DNA of 14,714 nt from DALYJJ01 sp031969915 (GTDB lineage Bacteria; Acidobacteriota; Terriglobia; Bryobacterales; Bryobacteraceae). The notes under the pieces are model-generated. The model worked only from the letters and a program-made list of their open reading frames with translations, made no database searches and was not told the origin of the DNA. Both the position numbers and the translations under genes were made by a program. The stretch covers positions 1-14,714 of the forward strand of contig DALYJJ010000142.1 of assembly GCA_031969915.1 (NCBI GenBank), read 5' to 3'. Shown here in pieces: positions 6,135 through 13,777 of the stretch (the first letter of the stretch is position 1; every line of letters starts with the position of its first letter).

Positions 6135-6370
6135 AGCTCCCTCGTGACCTTTCAGGGCGCGACCTCGCGGATGCACTCTGCCGGCAGTGGGGGTACCATC
6201 AAGTGCATCAAGCCGGGAGCCACATCATTCTGGAGTCTGCTCTGCCGGCAACCCATCGAATCGCGATACCGGCGCACAAGACGCTTCGCATAGGGACGTT
6301 GAACTCCATCCTTCGTTCGGTCGCCACACACAAAGGAGTGTCACGGGACACGGTTGTGGATTCGCTCTGA
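6131..6370 (+). CDS. hicA: HicA-like mRNA interferase toxin
   Basis: 79 residues, normal for HicA, with the dsRBD-like fold. The N-terminus, starting at TTG 6131, reads (M)KLPRDLSGRDLADALCRQ, the standard HicA opening, which decides this unusual start although the frame is open from 5912. The catalytic histidine lies in GSHIIL (H31), and the following strand, HRIAIPAHKTLRIGTLNSIL, fits the family. The predicted role is cleavage of mRNA and tmRNA when HicB is lost. The start overlaps the hicB stop as TTGA, so the antitoxin is made first and translation is coupled. GAGG lies 13 bases upstream, rather far. All key residues are present, so it is probably functional. Confidence 0.85.
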   Translation: MKLPRDLSGRDLADALCRQWGYHQVHQAGSHIILESALPATHRIAIPAHKTLRIGTLNSILRSVATHKGVSRDTVVDSL

Positions 6371-6444
6371 AATGCCGGCAGAGTCATGTCCCGTACCGCC
6401 CACCTCCGCGATTAAACCATGGGAGCAAAAGGTTGCCCGCATTT

Positions 6445-7611
6445 CTAAATTGGTAATTGCTGGTAGTAGTCAAGCCATTTAGGATACCCGGCGGCGTTGA
6501 AGAGCGCATCGAACATCGGTCGGCAGAGGTCGACCGCTGGAGTGGAGAAATCCTTGATTATTACGCTGGGGAGGATGAGGTCCTCGCGGTCCACGGGATC
6601 CGGGCGGCACCCAAACCCGTACTCCGGGCTCGTCGCGAACTCGAACCCTTGGACGTTGATGAGACTCATCATTGCCGCAGCGGGTGGCGGGACGTTGATG
6701 CGATGGTAGAACTCCATGGCCGAACCGACGAACTTCCAGACGTGGTCTGGGAGTGCACGGGACGGAATGACCTTGTCGGGTCGCCCAAAGGCGAGCAATT
6801 TGCGGCTCGCTGTCTCAATCACGCCGTTGCGAAAGACTTGCACGTACGCGTTGCAGGCGGGACGCTCGTCGTAGCACAGGATGCCATCAAGCGTGTACGT
6901 GTGGCCGTTACTCCCTGTGCCAAGCGGCAGTAGTCCTTCCTGCGCCTGCCTCATCGCCGTCTCCAAATCCAGTGCAAACCCCGCCCGAAACGACTCAAAA
7001 GGCACGACGTGCACAACGACGGTCGGGCCAGGCGGCGACGCCAGCCGCGTGTCCGTGCCGCTCTTGATGCCGAAGGTTCGCTCGCTGCGGAACGTTGCGA
7101 TCTGCTCCTCCAGCCTTGTTGTGAGCGCGAACGCCGCCCGCAGCTGGGCTACATTCATGATGTCCTTTCCGGCGGAATGCCGATAATAGAATCGGTTGAC
7201 TTGTTCCACGCGCACCATGTGGGGCTGCGCCCAACTCCAAGGGACGCGTATGACCAGCACACTTTTGCCGTTGCGCAGCCGGATTTCACGTAGATTGCAC
7301 GAGAGTCTGGGCTCCACCGAATCCCGCAAGAGGTTCTCGATGCGCTGCTTTTCGCGATCCACATCGACGGCATCCCATCCCAAGACAGACACCGGGAGGC
7401 CGCTCGTTTCAGAAACACCGATGAGGAAGTCACCACCCACCGTGTTCGCAAACGACGTGATGCCGGCGAGGAAATCGAGCTTGTCCTGCTTCTCCTTGAA
7501 CGAAACTGCCTGCTTGTACTCGATCTGGTAGCCCTCGCGCACCTGGTTCTCCACTAAGGAGAGCAGGTCATCCTCCGTGAGAGACTCGAGTTGCTTGTCA
7601 AATAGGGCCAT
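6445..7611 (-). CDS. AlbA-2 (Schlafen-type) putative DNA/RNA-binding protein
   Basis: 388 residues. The AlbA-2 domain is at about residues 25-155: GYQIEYKQAVSF (28-39, with the E-Y-K core), ITSFANTVGGDFLIGVSE (51-68), and FYYRHSAGKD.MNVAQLRAAF (141-161). The remaining 225 residues are a separate, unrecognised module with no GHKL motifs, so this protein differs from the other AlbA-2 gene (1930-3339). Related stand-alone AlbA-2 proteins are annotated as ATP-binding or HTH proteins and often appear in defence or mobile regions. It faces hicA, with 74 bases between the two stop codons. The start is ATG 7611; AAAG is the only weak ribosome site. Codon choice is visibly less C/G-biased at third positions than in the operon to its right. 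Confidence 0.78.
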   Translation of the reverse strand: MALFDKQLESLTEDDLLSLVENQVREGYQIEYKQAVSFKEKQDKLDFLAGITSFANTVGGDFLIGVSETSGLPVSVLGWDAVDVDREKQRIENLLRDSVEPRLSCNLREIRLRNGKSVLVIRVPWSWAQPHMVRVEQVNRFYYRHSAGKDIMNVAQLRAAFALTTRLEEQIATFRSERTFGIKSGTDTRLASPPGPTVVVHVVPFESFRAGFALDLETAMRQAQEGLLPLGTGSNGHTYTLDGILCYDERPACNAYVQVFRNGVIETASRKLLAFGRPDKVIPSRALPDHVWKFVGSAMEFYHRINVPPPAAAMMSLINVQGFEFATSPEYGFGCRPDPVDREDLILPSVIIKDFSTPAVDLCRPMFDALFNAAGYPKWLDYYQQLPI

Positions 7612-7661
7612 AGCTTTCGCGGCTCATAGCTCACCAAGCCGCACAGAGCACCACGAGGTCA

Positions 7662-7686
7662 CCCCCGGACGCGCCCCCCGCCCCCC
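7662..7686 (-). other. G-rich tract at the cassette's right border
   Basis: On the minus strand three runs of 6, 6 and 5 guanines (plus-strand C runs 7681-7686, 7674-7679, 7662-7666) lie between the metallophosphoesterase stop and the AlbA-2 start. Such DNA may pause polymerase or form a quadruplex-like structure. No classic hairpin plus T-run terminator is seen here. Confidence 0.35.
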
Positions 7687-7687
7687 T

Positions 7688-7781
7688 CGCTCAACTGATC
7701 GGCAATGGCACCGGGCTGCTCTGCCCGCCGCCCGCGCGGATCCGCAGCCCGAAGGTCCCCGAACCCAGCTCATACGGCGCG
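7688..7781 (-). repeat. Right copy of the 94-bp direct repeat (live gene 3' end)
   Basis: This copy lies in the last 31 codons of the metallophosphoesterase gene plus three bases beyond the stop. It matches 5781-5874 at 91 of 94 positions in the same orientation. Confidence 0.9.
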
Positions 7782-9568
7782 CGGAAATTCACCTGGTACA
7801 AGCCCGCCGAGCCCGGCGATAGCCCCGCGAACGATGGCGTGATCGGTGAGCCGTCCAAAACCACCGACACCCGCGCCATCGCCTCGGCGGCAGGCGAAAA
7901 CGGCGCCGCCGCCCCGATCTGCACCGGCTGATGAACGCGGCCCAAGCCGGTGAGATACGCGGTCAACGTCTCACCCGGAAACACGGGATTCGAAGGCGTC
8001 ACCTGCGACCCGTCCGAACGCGTAATCGCCGCGTGCCCGTTGTAGCGGAAGATCGCGGGCGCCGTTTCCAGCACATTCACGCTCATCTCCGCCGCGCCGT
8101 TCGGCGTCACCACCCGCACCCGCGTGTCGCCCGTCCGGTCGAGCGGCAGCAACGCATTGATCTGCCCCGGCGAAACGAACAGCAACGGCAGCGCCCGCTC
8201 ACCCGCGAATACCCGCACGCCCGCCAACTCCGTCGGCAGCGGCAGGGTCGAGAAACCCAGCGTCTCAAAGGCCAGGTTGCGCCCGAACACGCTCATCACT
8301 CCGCCCGCCGCCACGCCCGCTTCGAACGTCGCCCCGTTCACAATCCCGTTCTCCGCCAGCGCCGGCAGCGGCGCGATCACCGCCGCATCCATCTCCTGCC
8401 CGTTATGCCGCACCGCCCGCACCCGCAGTTGCCCGCGTGTCACGTCCACCGTGCAGTGATGATGGTCGCTCACCCCCGCCGCGTTGAAGTCGTTCGGAGG
8501 TATCGGGTACAGCCCCGCCCCGCCGCCTCCGCTCGTCACGTAGACCGTTCCCCGGCCCGCCTCCACCCGCTTCCCGCCTATGAGCGGATGCGTCCGCTGG
8601 TAGCAGTGATGGTGGCCCACCAGCACCAGATGCACGCCGTGCTTGTCCATCAGCGGCGCCAGGCGCTCGCGCACCGCCGTCTGCTCCCGGTGCTCGCCGC
8701 GCAATGAATCGTAGGGCGCGTGATGCCAGAAGGCGATCTTCCAGGCCTTCCGCGTCATCGTCAGATCCCGGTCCGCCCACTCGATCATCGGCGCCAGGTT
8801 CGCCTCGTGCAGGATCTCGTTCGTGTCCAGCGCCACAAAGTGGACGTCGCCCCAGTCGAAGGAGTAGTAATGCCCCCGCATCGCCTGCGGCACGCCCTCG
8901 TCCGGCGGCAGAGTGTGCAACGCGAGGTACGCCGCCCCGTGGTCGTCCAGGACGTCGTGATTCCCCAGGCAGGGGTAAAACGGAATCTTCGCCATCAGGT
9001 CGGCGTACACGCCGAAGTGGTAGTCCAAATAGCGTTGGAACGTCGGCGTCGGATAAACCACGTCGCCCACGTGAATCGCCAGCGCCAGATCGCGCTCCGC
9101 TCGCATCTGCGCCGCCACGTTCCGCTGGTCGTTCAGCCCCGTCCCGCTGTCGCCGAACACCAGGAAACGGAAAGGCCCCGTGCGCGGCGCCGTCCGAAAG
9201 CTCCAGATCGCCGAAACGTCCGCCCCATCCACGGAGGCGCGGTAGAAATACTCGGTCCCCGGCTGGAGCCCGGTCATCCGCACTTCATGTTGGAACAGCG
9301 CGGTGCCCAGGCGCGTTTCCATAGATCCGTATTCGCGCGTCGTCGCCGTGGCCACCACCGCCTGCTGCAGGTCCGCGCGCCGCGACACGGTCAGCCGCGC
9401 CACGCCCCGTTGATCCGTCCCCCAGACCACCGTCGCCCCATCCACGGTCACATCGTGCAGACTGGGCGCACGAAGCATCCGCTGCGCGGCGGACAACAGT
9501 CGTCCGCCGAGCGGCAGCCACGCGAGCTTCGCGGCGGCCGCGAGTAAGGTTCGCCGGGATACTGTCAC
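7691..9568 (-). CDS. Secreted purple-acid-phosphatase-like metallophosphoesterase with TIGR03437 C-terminus
   Basis: 625 residues from GTG 9568. Residues 4-30 (SRRTLLAAAAKLAWLPLGGR) look like a Tat or Sec signal. Residues 35-128 form the fibronectin-like N-domain of purple acid phosphatases (LQPGTEYFYRASVDG). The catalytic domain has GDSG (139-142), GDVVY (168-172), GNHD (202-205), FWHHAPY (280-286) and GHHHCYQRT (318-326), which give the usual di-metal ligands. From about residue 400 comes the TIGR03437 domain (NGIVNGATFEAGVAAGG...SVFGRNLA), ending in PLPIS. The predicted role is extracytoplasmic phosphomonoesterase or diesterase. The GTG start is 27 bases after the CotH gene's stop; GGGGGA lies 13 bases upstream. 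It is the last gene of the operon, and its 3' end is the repeat flanking the hicBA cassette. Confidence 0.88.
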   Translation of the reverse strand: MTVSRRTLLAAAAKLAWLPLGGRLLSAAQRMLRAPSLHDVTVDGATVVWGTDQRGVARLTVSRRADLQQAVVATATTREYGSMETRLGTALFQHEVRMTGLQPGTEYFYRASVDGADVSAIWSFRTAPRTGPFRFLVFGDSGTGLNDQRNVAAQMRAERDLALAIHVGDVVYPTPTFQRYLDYHFGVYADLMAKIPFYPCLGNHDVLDDHGAAYLALHTLPPDEGVPQAMRGHYYSFDWGDVHFVALDTNEILHEANLAPMIEWADRDLTMTRKAWKIAFWHHAPYDSLRGEHREQTAVRERLAPLMDKHGVHLVLVGHHHCYQRTHPLIGGKRVEAGRGTVYVTSGGGGAGLYPIPPNDFNAAGVSDHHHCTVDVTRGQLRVRAVRHNGQEMDAAVIAPLPALAENGIVNGATFEAGVAAGGVMSVFGRNLAFETLGFSTLPLPTELAGVRVFAGERALPLLFVSPGQINALLPLDRTGDTRVRVVTPNGAAEMSVNVLETAPAIFRYNGHAAITRSDGSQVTPSNPVFPGETLTAYLTGLGRVHQPVQIGAAAPFSPAAEAMARVSVVLDGSPITPSFAGLSPGSAGLYQVNFRAPYELGSGTFGLRIRAGGGQSSPVPLPIS

Positions 9569-9595
9569 CGAGCTTGTCTAGTCCCCCAAACTATC

Positions 9596-11527
9596 TCATC
9601 GGATGGCGATGGCGAAAACGGGCGCCGCTACGCCACCTGCCTGCACAACCACAGGCGTCTCCGCGCCCGCGGCCACGCCGCCAGGCACTTTCACGTCCAC
9701 GCGATACCGGCCTACCGCGCCTGGCTCCAGCGCGGCGCTCACCACTTCGGCGGTCACCCCTCCGATGGTCACCACCGGAAGTTCCACCATCATCGACAGC
9801 GGATCGGCCGCCGCCGCGGCGCCTGTCTCCGGCCGGTTGGAGACTTCGCCCATCCCCGTTGCGTATATCGTCACTACGTCCCCCGGCGCCGCCGGGGCTT
9901 CGGAGTCCACTCGCGCCCCAGACGAATTCACCACACTAAAGATGCCGGGCGCTACCGTTCCTACTTCGATGCTAATCTCTTCGCTCCGGATTCCGCTACT
10001 GACAACCACTAATTGAGATTTCCCTTTCGGCGTCTCCCAAGGCAACTGCAGCACGATCCGGTCCACCGCCACCGATCGCACCGGCGCCGCCTTCCCGCCG
10101 ATCAGGACGCTCACGTTCGCCAACGACGACGGCCACGCCCCCTCGCTCACGCTCTTCGCCTCCTGCGCCAGCCCGAAGCCCTGAATCGACACCAGCGACC
10201 CCGGCGCCAGCGTGCCCGGCGCGTCCGTCGCCGCATTCCGCGCCGACTCCCGGTTCACGCTCGGAACCTCACTCGGCAGCGGATACCCCGCTTCCTTCAG
10301 TTCCTTCACCACAAACGCCCGGCGGTTCTTCGGAAACTCCTTGATGAAGTCCATGAACCGGTCGAACACTTTGTTCGAATCCTCCACCGGGCATTGCCGG
10401 TCGTCGCATTCCTTCTTCGAGTCCTTCCGCACGTCCTCCTGGATGATGGCGTAAATCCGGTCCATCTCCTGGTCCATCCACCCGCCCGGCCCCCCGCAGA
10501 TCGAGGCCACGCGCATCATTTCCTCAGTGAAATGCTTGCGCAACTCCGGCACCGCCAGCGCCCGCTTCACCAGCGCGTTGTCGCCGGCGTACTTAAGCAT
10601 CGGGAAATCCGCCCCGTTGAAGGTGTTATCCCGGTCCTTGGGGATAAACATCCCCAGTTTCTTCTTGTCGTACCGGTAGAAGTAGAGGTTGTTGACGCCG
10701 AACTCCGACAGGAAGCCGTCGTACTCCGACAGGTACAGCTCTACCGATAGGTAAGTGAGGAACTGCTTCAGGTTCAGATACTCGCTCACCGCCGTGACAA
10801 ACTCGGCGTCGGACGAGTTGTTGATCGCCCGGATCATCTCCTCCAGCGGCTTCGGGTCCGGGTTCTTCTCATTGGTTTCCGGCTTGAACGGGATCGGTGA
10901 GTACAGCGCCGGGTTGTCGCCCAGATACTGGAACCGGTACTGGGTCAGGTACTCCCATTCGTACAGGTACCCTTCGTCGTCGTCCAGCCACTGCTTCAGG
11001 AACTTCTTGTCCGTCGACTCGATCAGCGTGTAGACGCCGAAGTAGGTGTCGTTGATGAAGAGGCGCGTGTGGGTCTCGCGCGGCGCCGGAACTCCCATCC
11101 GCCGGTAGACCTCCATCGTGATCCGCTCCTTCATCATCGTGAAGTCGGGAATGTTGTTATCCAGCAGGAACGACTTGCGACCGAAAAACTCCTGGTCCTC
11201 AAACCGGTTCAGGTCCACCCGCAAGCCCGGCTTGTCCGGCCGCCGGCTGGTCCGCCCCTTGGACCGTATCCCAACGTTCTCCACCTGGATGCCGCGCCAG
11301 GTGAAATTCGCCGGGTAATACGTATTGTCGCGGAAGTTATTTTGCAACGCCGCCAAGTCACGCGGGTTAATCGTGATCCGGATCTCGTGCATCACCTTGT
11401 CGTCCAGGAAATCGTCCAGGGTCAGCCCGGACCCCTTCGCCGGGTCGAAGGTCTGGGCCCAGACCGGCCTACCGGGCACGATCGCCGGCAGCAGCAGCAA
11501 CAACAACAACAGGTGGCGTCCCGTCAT
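9596..11527 (-). CDS. Secreted CotH-type kinase with TIGR03437 C-terminus
   Basis: 643 residues. The signal peptide is MTGRHLLLLLLLLPAIVPG, with cleavage probably after VWA near residue 24. Residues 40-400 carry the CotH kinase fold: VGIRSKGRTSRRPDKPGL.VDLNRF (85-109), KSFLLDNN...MMKERI (118-136), LFINDTYFGVYTLIE (156-170), NNLYFYRYDK (279-288), and FIPKDRDNTFNG (294-305), whose D-x-D pair corresponds to the family's metal-binding aspartates. CotH enzymes are atypical protein kinases, first known from Bacillus spore coats. From about residue 425 comes TIGR03437 (SARNAATDAPGTLAPGSLVS...), ending AIAIR. ATG 11527 has GAGGG 6 bases upstream. It is 21 bases after the porin gene and 27 before the phosphatase gene. 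The substrate is unknown; envelope proteins are likely. Confidence 0.88.
   Translation of the reverse strand: MTGRHLLLLLLLLPAIVPGRPVWAQTFDPAKGSGLTLDDFLDDKVMHEIRITINPRDLAALQNNFRDNTYYPANFTWRGIQVENVGIRSKGRTSRRPDKPGLRVDLNRFEDQEFFGRKSFLLDNNIPDFTMMKERITMEVYRRMGVPAPRETHTRLFINDTYFGVYTLIESTDKKFLKQWLDDDEGYLYEWEYLTQYRFQYLGDNPALYSPIPFKPETNEKNPDPKPLEEMIRAINNSSDAEFVTAVSEYLNLKQFLTYLSVELYLSEYDGFLSEFGVNNLYFYRYDKKKLGMFIPKDRDNTFNGADFPMLKYAGDNALVKRALAVPELRKHFTEEMMRVASICGGPGGWMDQEMDRIYAIIQEDVRKDSKKECDDRQCPVEDSNKVFDRFMDFIKEFPKNRRAFVVKELKEAGYPLPSEVPSVNRESARNAATDAPGTLAPGSLVSIQGFGLAQEAKSVSEGAWPSSLANVSVLIGGKAAPVRSVAVDRIVLQLPWETPKGKSQLVVVSSGIRSEEISIEVGTVAPGIFSVVNSSGARVDSEAPAAPGDVVTIYATGMGEVSNRPETGAAAAADPLSMMVELPVVTIGGVTAEVVSAALEPGAVGRYRVDVKVPGGVAAGAETPVVVQAGGVAAPVFAIAIR
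11489..11512 (-). repeat. Trinucleotide run encoding eight leucines in the CotH signal peptide
   Basis: Eight consecutive CAR triplets on the plus strand (three CAG, four CAA, one CAG) read as CTG/TTG leucine codons on the minus strand. The in-frame run could change length by slippage without breaking the frame, altering the hydrophobic core of the signal peptide. Confidence 0.7.
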
Positions 11528-11548
11528 AGGATTCCCTCGTCCGGTCGG

Positions 11549-12838
11549 CTACAGAGCCAACTGTAGTCGGAACTTATAGCTCCAGAAGTTCCGTTGCCCC
11601 TGGATGGGTGAGCGGAAGGGGTCCTCCAGTCTCTCGTGGACGAAATTGGCTTGCATCTTCGTCCACTGGTTCAAATACCAGTTCACCCCGAACGTCCAGG
11701 CGCGGTTGCTATTCCCAAGCACATTCGAGGCGCGGGTCGAGCGCGACGGCCTCCCTGTGCCGCCATCGCTCCCGAATCGAATGTACTCGTATCTGGTCGC
11801 CAATTCAATGGCCCCCCATGCTTTACGCGAGATAAATGGTACTCTTCGGCCCTTCGCCAAACTTTTTGCTTTCGCCTGCCCCGTCGGAACCCAGGTGCCG
11901 CTGACGTAGAAGCCCCGCGAGATCAGGTCCGGCAGATTCTGTCCGGTCAATCCCTGCCCCTCCCGCTCCTCCCGGACCGAGATGTACTCGCTCTTCAGCG
12001 AGAACGGCCCCGGCAGCCACTCAAACTCCGTGCCGAAACGCTCCCGCCGCCCGTTTACGAAGAAATAGGGGAAGAACGTCTCCGCCGAAACCGTCCGTCC
12101 GCGCAGGCTGAACAGGCCCTCGTCCACCTGGCTCGTGTTGTACGCCGCACCCACCGTCAGGTTGTCGAAGATCCACGGGTCGGCCATCAGGAATTCCAGC
12201 GGACGCCCGGTCACGCGCCCCGCCCACGTGTTCTCCCCGGTCCGCCGGTTGTTCCGGTCGGCCGCATTATCGCCGTCGTTGAAGAAGTACCCGAACTGGT
12301 ACTTCACGCCGCCACGCTCTCCCACCGGCCCGTGGAGCATCACCCCGGTGTCCCGGTTCGGCGCCAGCAGGTCGGCGATCCGCGAGCGCTCCACGAAATC
12401 GAGATTCGTCGGCCCCGTCAACTGGTCCATGCTGAACGGAATCCGGAACCGCCCCCCGCGGACCTGGAACGAACGGAAGTAGCGGAGGTTGCCGTACACG
12501 TCCTTCCAGGGGAAGTCCGTTTCGGCGAACTCCCGGGAGATCTCGTACTCGATGTGCCTCAGGAACGTCCCTTCCACCGCGAAGCGCTTGCGCTCCGTGT
12601 TGTAGAGCTCCGGCGTTCCTTTCACCTCCGGGTCGTAGATCGTCCAGTCGCCCTGATAGCGGGCCCGGAAGTCCACTCGCAACCACTTCCCCAGCCGCAC
12701 GGACGGATGCTTCTTCCACACGAACCGCCGGCTGGCCTTCTCGTCCGGGTCCTTTTCTTCTTTGTCCTGCTGCGTGTCCTGCCCGAAGAGCGGCGCCGCC
12801 AGCACCGCCAGGAACGCTAAAAGAAAACGCCGCCTCAC
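11549..12838 (-). CDS. Phosphate-selective porin (OprO/OprP-like) outer-membrane protein
   Basis: 429 residues from GTG 12838. The signal peptide is (M)RRRFLLAFLAVLAAPLFGQ, followed by a charged linker (TQQDKEEKDPDEK, 21-33). The barrel carries the Porin_O_P features: RARYQGDWTIYDP, IEYEISREFAETDFPWKDVY, the strong block GGRFRIPFSMDQLTG, and FVERSRIADLLAPNRDTGVM, then alternating strands to the end, FWSYKFRLQLAL. OprP-family porins take up phosphate or polyphosphate; anion selectivity here is by family only. The GTG start is chosen over the longer frame from 12964 because the signal peptide begins there, because GTGA overlaps the stop of the phospholipase-D-like gene, and because GGAG lies 8 bases upstream. 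Confidence 0.82.
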   Translation of the reverse strand: MRRRFLLAFLAVLAAPLFGQDTQQDKEEKDPDEKASRRFVWKKHPSVRLGKWLRVDFRARYQGDWTIYDPEVKGTPELYNTERKRFAVEGTFLRHIEYEISREFAETDFPWKDVYGNLRYFRSFQVRGGRFRIPFSMDQLTGPTNLDFVERSRIADLLAPNRDTGVMLHGPVGERGGVKYQFGYFFNDGDNAADRNNRRTGENTWAGRVTGRPLEFLMADPWIFDNLTVGAAYNTSQVDEGLFSLRGRTVSAETFFPYFFVNGRRERFGTEFEWLPGPFSLKSEYISVREEREGQGLTGQNLPDLISRGFYVSGTWVPTGQAKAKSLAKGRRVPFISRKAWGAIELATRYEYIRFGSDGGTGRPSRSTRASNVLGNSNRAWTFGVNWYLNQWTKMQANFVHERLEDPFRSPIQGQRNFWSYKFRLQLAL

Positions 12839-13770
12839 AGGTCGCTCTCCTCGTCTTCCTCGTCCGGCGTCGCGGGCGCGGCCGCCGCCGCCGTGCTGGC
12901 CAGCGTCTCCGATCCCCCCTCGTTCCTTGCCGTCTTCAGGAACGCCCCGAGTTGCGCCACGCACCCGGGATCGGCGATCTGAATCGCCAGTTCGCGCCGG
13001 CTGTTCAGGCTGGGCATCGAAAGCGAAATGCTGCCCATCACCGCCACTCGGTCGTCGAACAGCATCATCTTGCCGTGCGAGCGCAGGCCGTGGATGTCGC
13101 CTTTCCGGAAAATCTCCACCGCCACCCCCTCCAGTTCGCGGGTGGCCAGCAGCGCCAGCATCTCCGGATCCTTCACCCGGTGGTCCACCAGGCGGATCGA
13201 CCGGGCCGAGGAACCGATCAGTTCCAGAAAGCGGGCGCGCGCGAACTCCGGGCCCACCACCAGCCGCGGCGAAAGGTTGTCCGGCAGCGGCCGTCCCGGC
13301 CGCGTCACGTCGTGATCGAACAGCAGCTCCAGACTCGAACAGACCTCCGGGTCGCTCGTGATCAGCAGGAAATCGGCCGTCGTCTCAAAACACTTCCGCG
13401 TCAGATTCAGTGAGGCGACGATCGCCCGCCTGCCGTCGGCGATCACATACTTGGCGTGATACTTCACTTCCGGCACGCCGTAGCGGTGCACCTTCGCGCC
13501 CATGCTCTCCAGGTACAAACCCAGTTCGCGGATTTTCTTCTCCCAGCCCTTGGCGCGCTGGGTCAGCAACAGATCCACCTTCACCCCGCGCTCCAGCGCC
13601 TCGGCCAGCTTGTCCATCACCTTGATGTCCGTACAGCGAAACATCGAGAGCGCGATCCAGTGCTGGGCGCTGTCGATCAACTCGAAAATCGCCGCCCGCC
13701 GCTCGGACGGATCCAGGATCAGGCGTTCCGGGTGCGGCGCGGCGTGGGGCGTCGGCGAAAGGGCGGTCAT
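12835..13770 (-). CDS. Phospholipase-D-like protein with two HKD motifs
   Basis: 311 residues from ATG 13770. TTG 13788, six codons earlier, is possible and would overlap the DUF4956 gene; neither start has a good ribosome site. Two PLD-type catalytic motifs are intact: YHAKYVIAD (H105, K107, D112) followed by ASLNLT, and SHGKMMLFD (H232, K234, D239) followed by GSISLS. This is the arrangement of one-chain double-HKD enzymes such as cardiolipin synthase or PLD-type nucleases and phosphatases. There is no signal peptide or membrane segment, which argues against a normal cardiolipin synthase and for a cytosolic enzyme. The C-terminus is an Ala-rich stretch and an acidic tail (DEEDEESDL). It is 7 bases after the DUF4956 stop and overlaps the porin start. 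The substrate is unknown. Confidence 0.82.
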   Translation of the reverse strand: MTALSPTPHAAPHPERLILDPSERRAAIFELIDSAQHWIALSMFRCTDIKVMDKLAEALERGVKVDLLLTQRAKGWEKKIRELGLYLESMGAKVHRYGVPEVKYHAKYVIADGRRAIVASLNLTRKCFETTADFLLITSDPEVCSSLELLFDHDVTRPGRPLPDNLSPRLVVGPEFARARFLELIGSSARSIRLVDHRVKDPEMLALLATRELEGVAVEIFRKGDIHGLRSHGKMMLFDDRVAVMGSISLSMPSLNSRRELAIQIADPGCVAQLGAFLKTARNEGGSETLASTAAAAAPATPDEEDEESDL

Positions 13771-13777
13771 GGCGGGG

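Larger units (their letters stand above)
5875..7687. mobile_element. Candidate 3'-end-integrated cassette carrying hicBA and an AlbA-2 gene
   Basis: The 1.8-kb segment between the 94-bp direct repeats carries hicB and hicA (plus) and an AlbA-2 gene (minus). The repeat at its right border is the working 3' end of the neighbouring gene, and the one at its left border is an orphan 3' end, as seen for integrative islands that restore their target gene. There is no integrase, transposase or terminal inverted repeat, so it is either a non-autonomous element or a product of homologous recombination between TIGR03437 paralogues. The mobile nature is inference. Confidence 0.4.

Noticed and set aside
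8720..9547. 275-codon plus-strand frame opposite the phosphoesterase
   Set aside because: It is Arg/His-rich shadow coding; all catalytic phosphoesterase motifs are on the minus strand.
11636..12820. 394-codon plus-strand open frame opposite the porin gene
   Set aside because: It is Arg/Pro/His-rich with no recognisable domain or ribosome site, and the minus-strand frame encodes a signal peptide and porin blocks.
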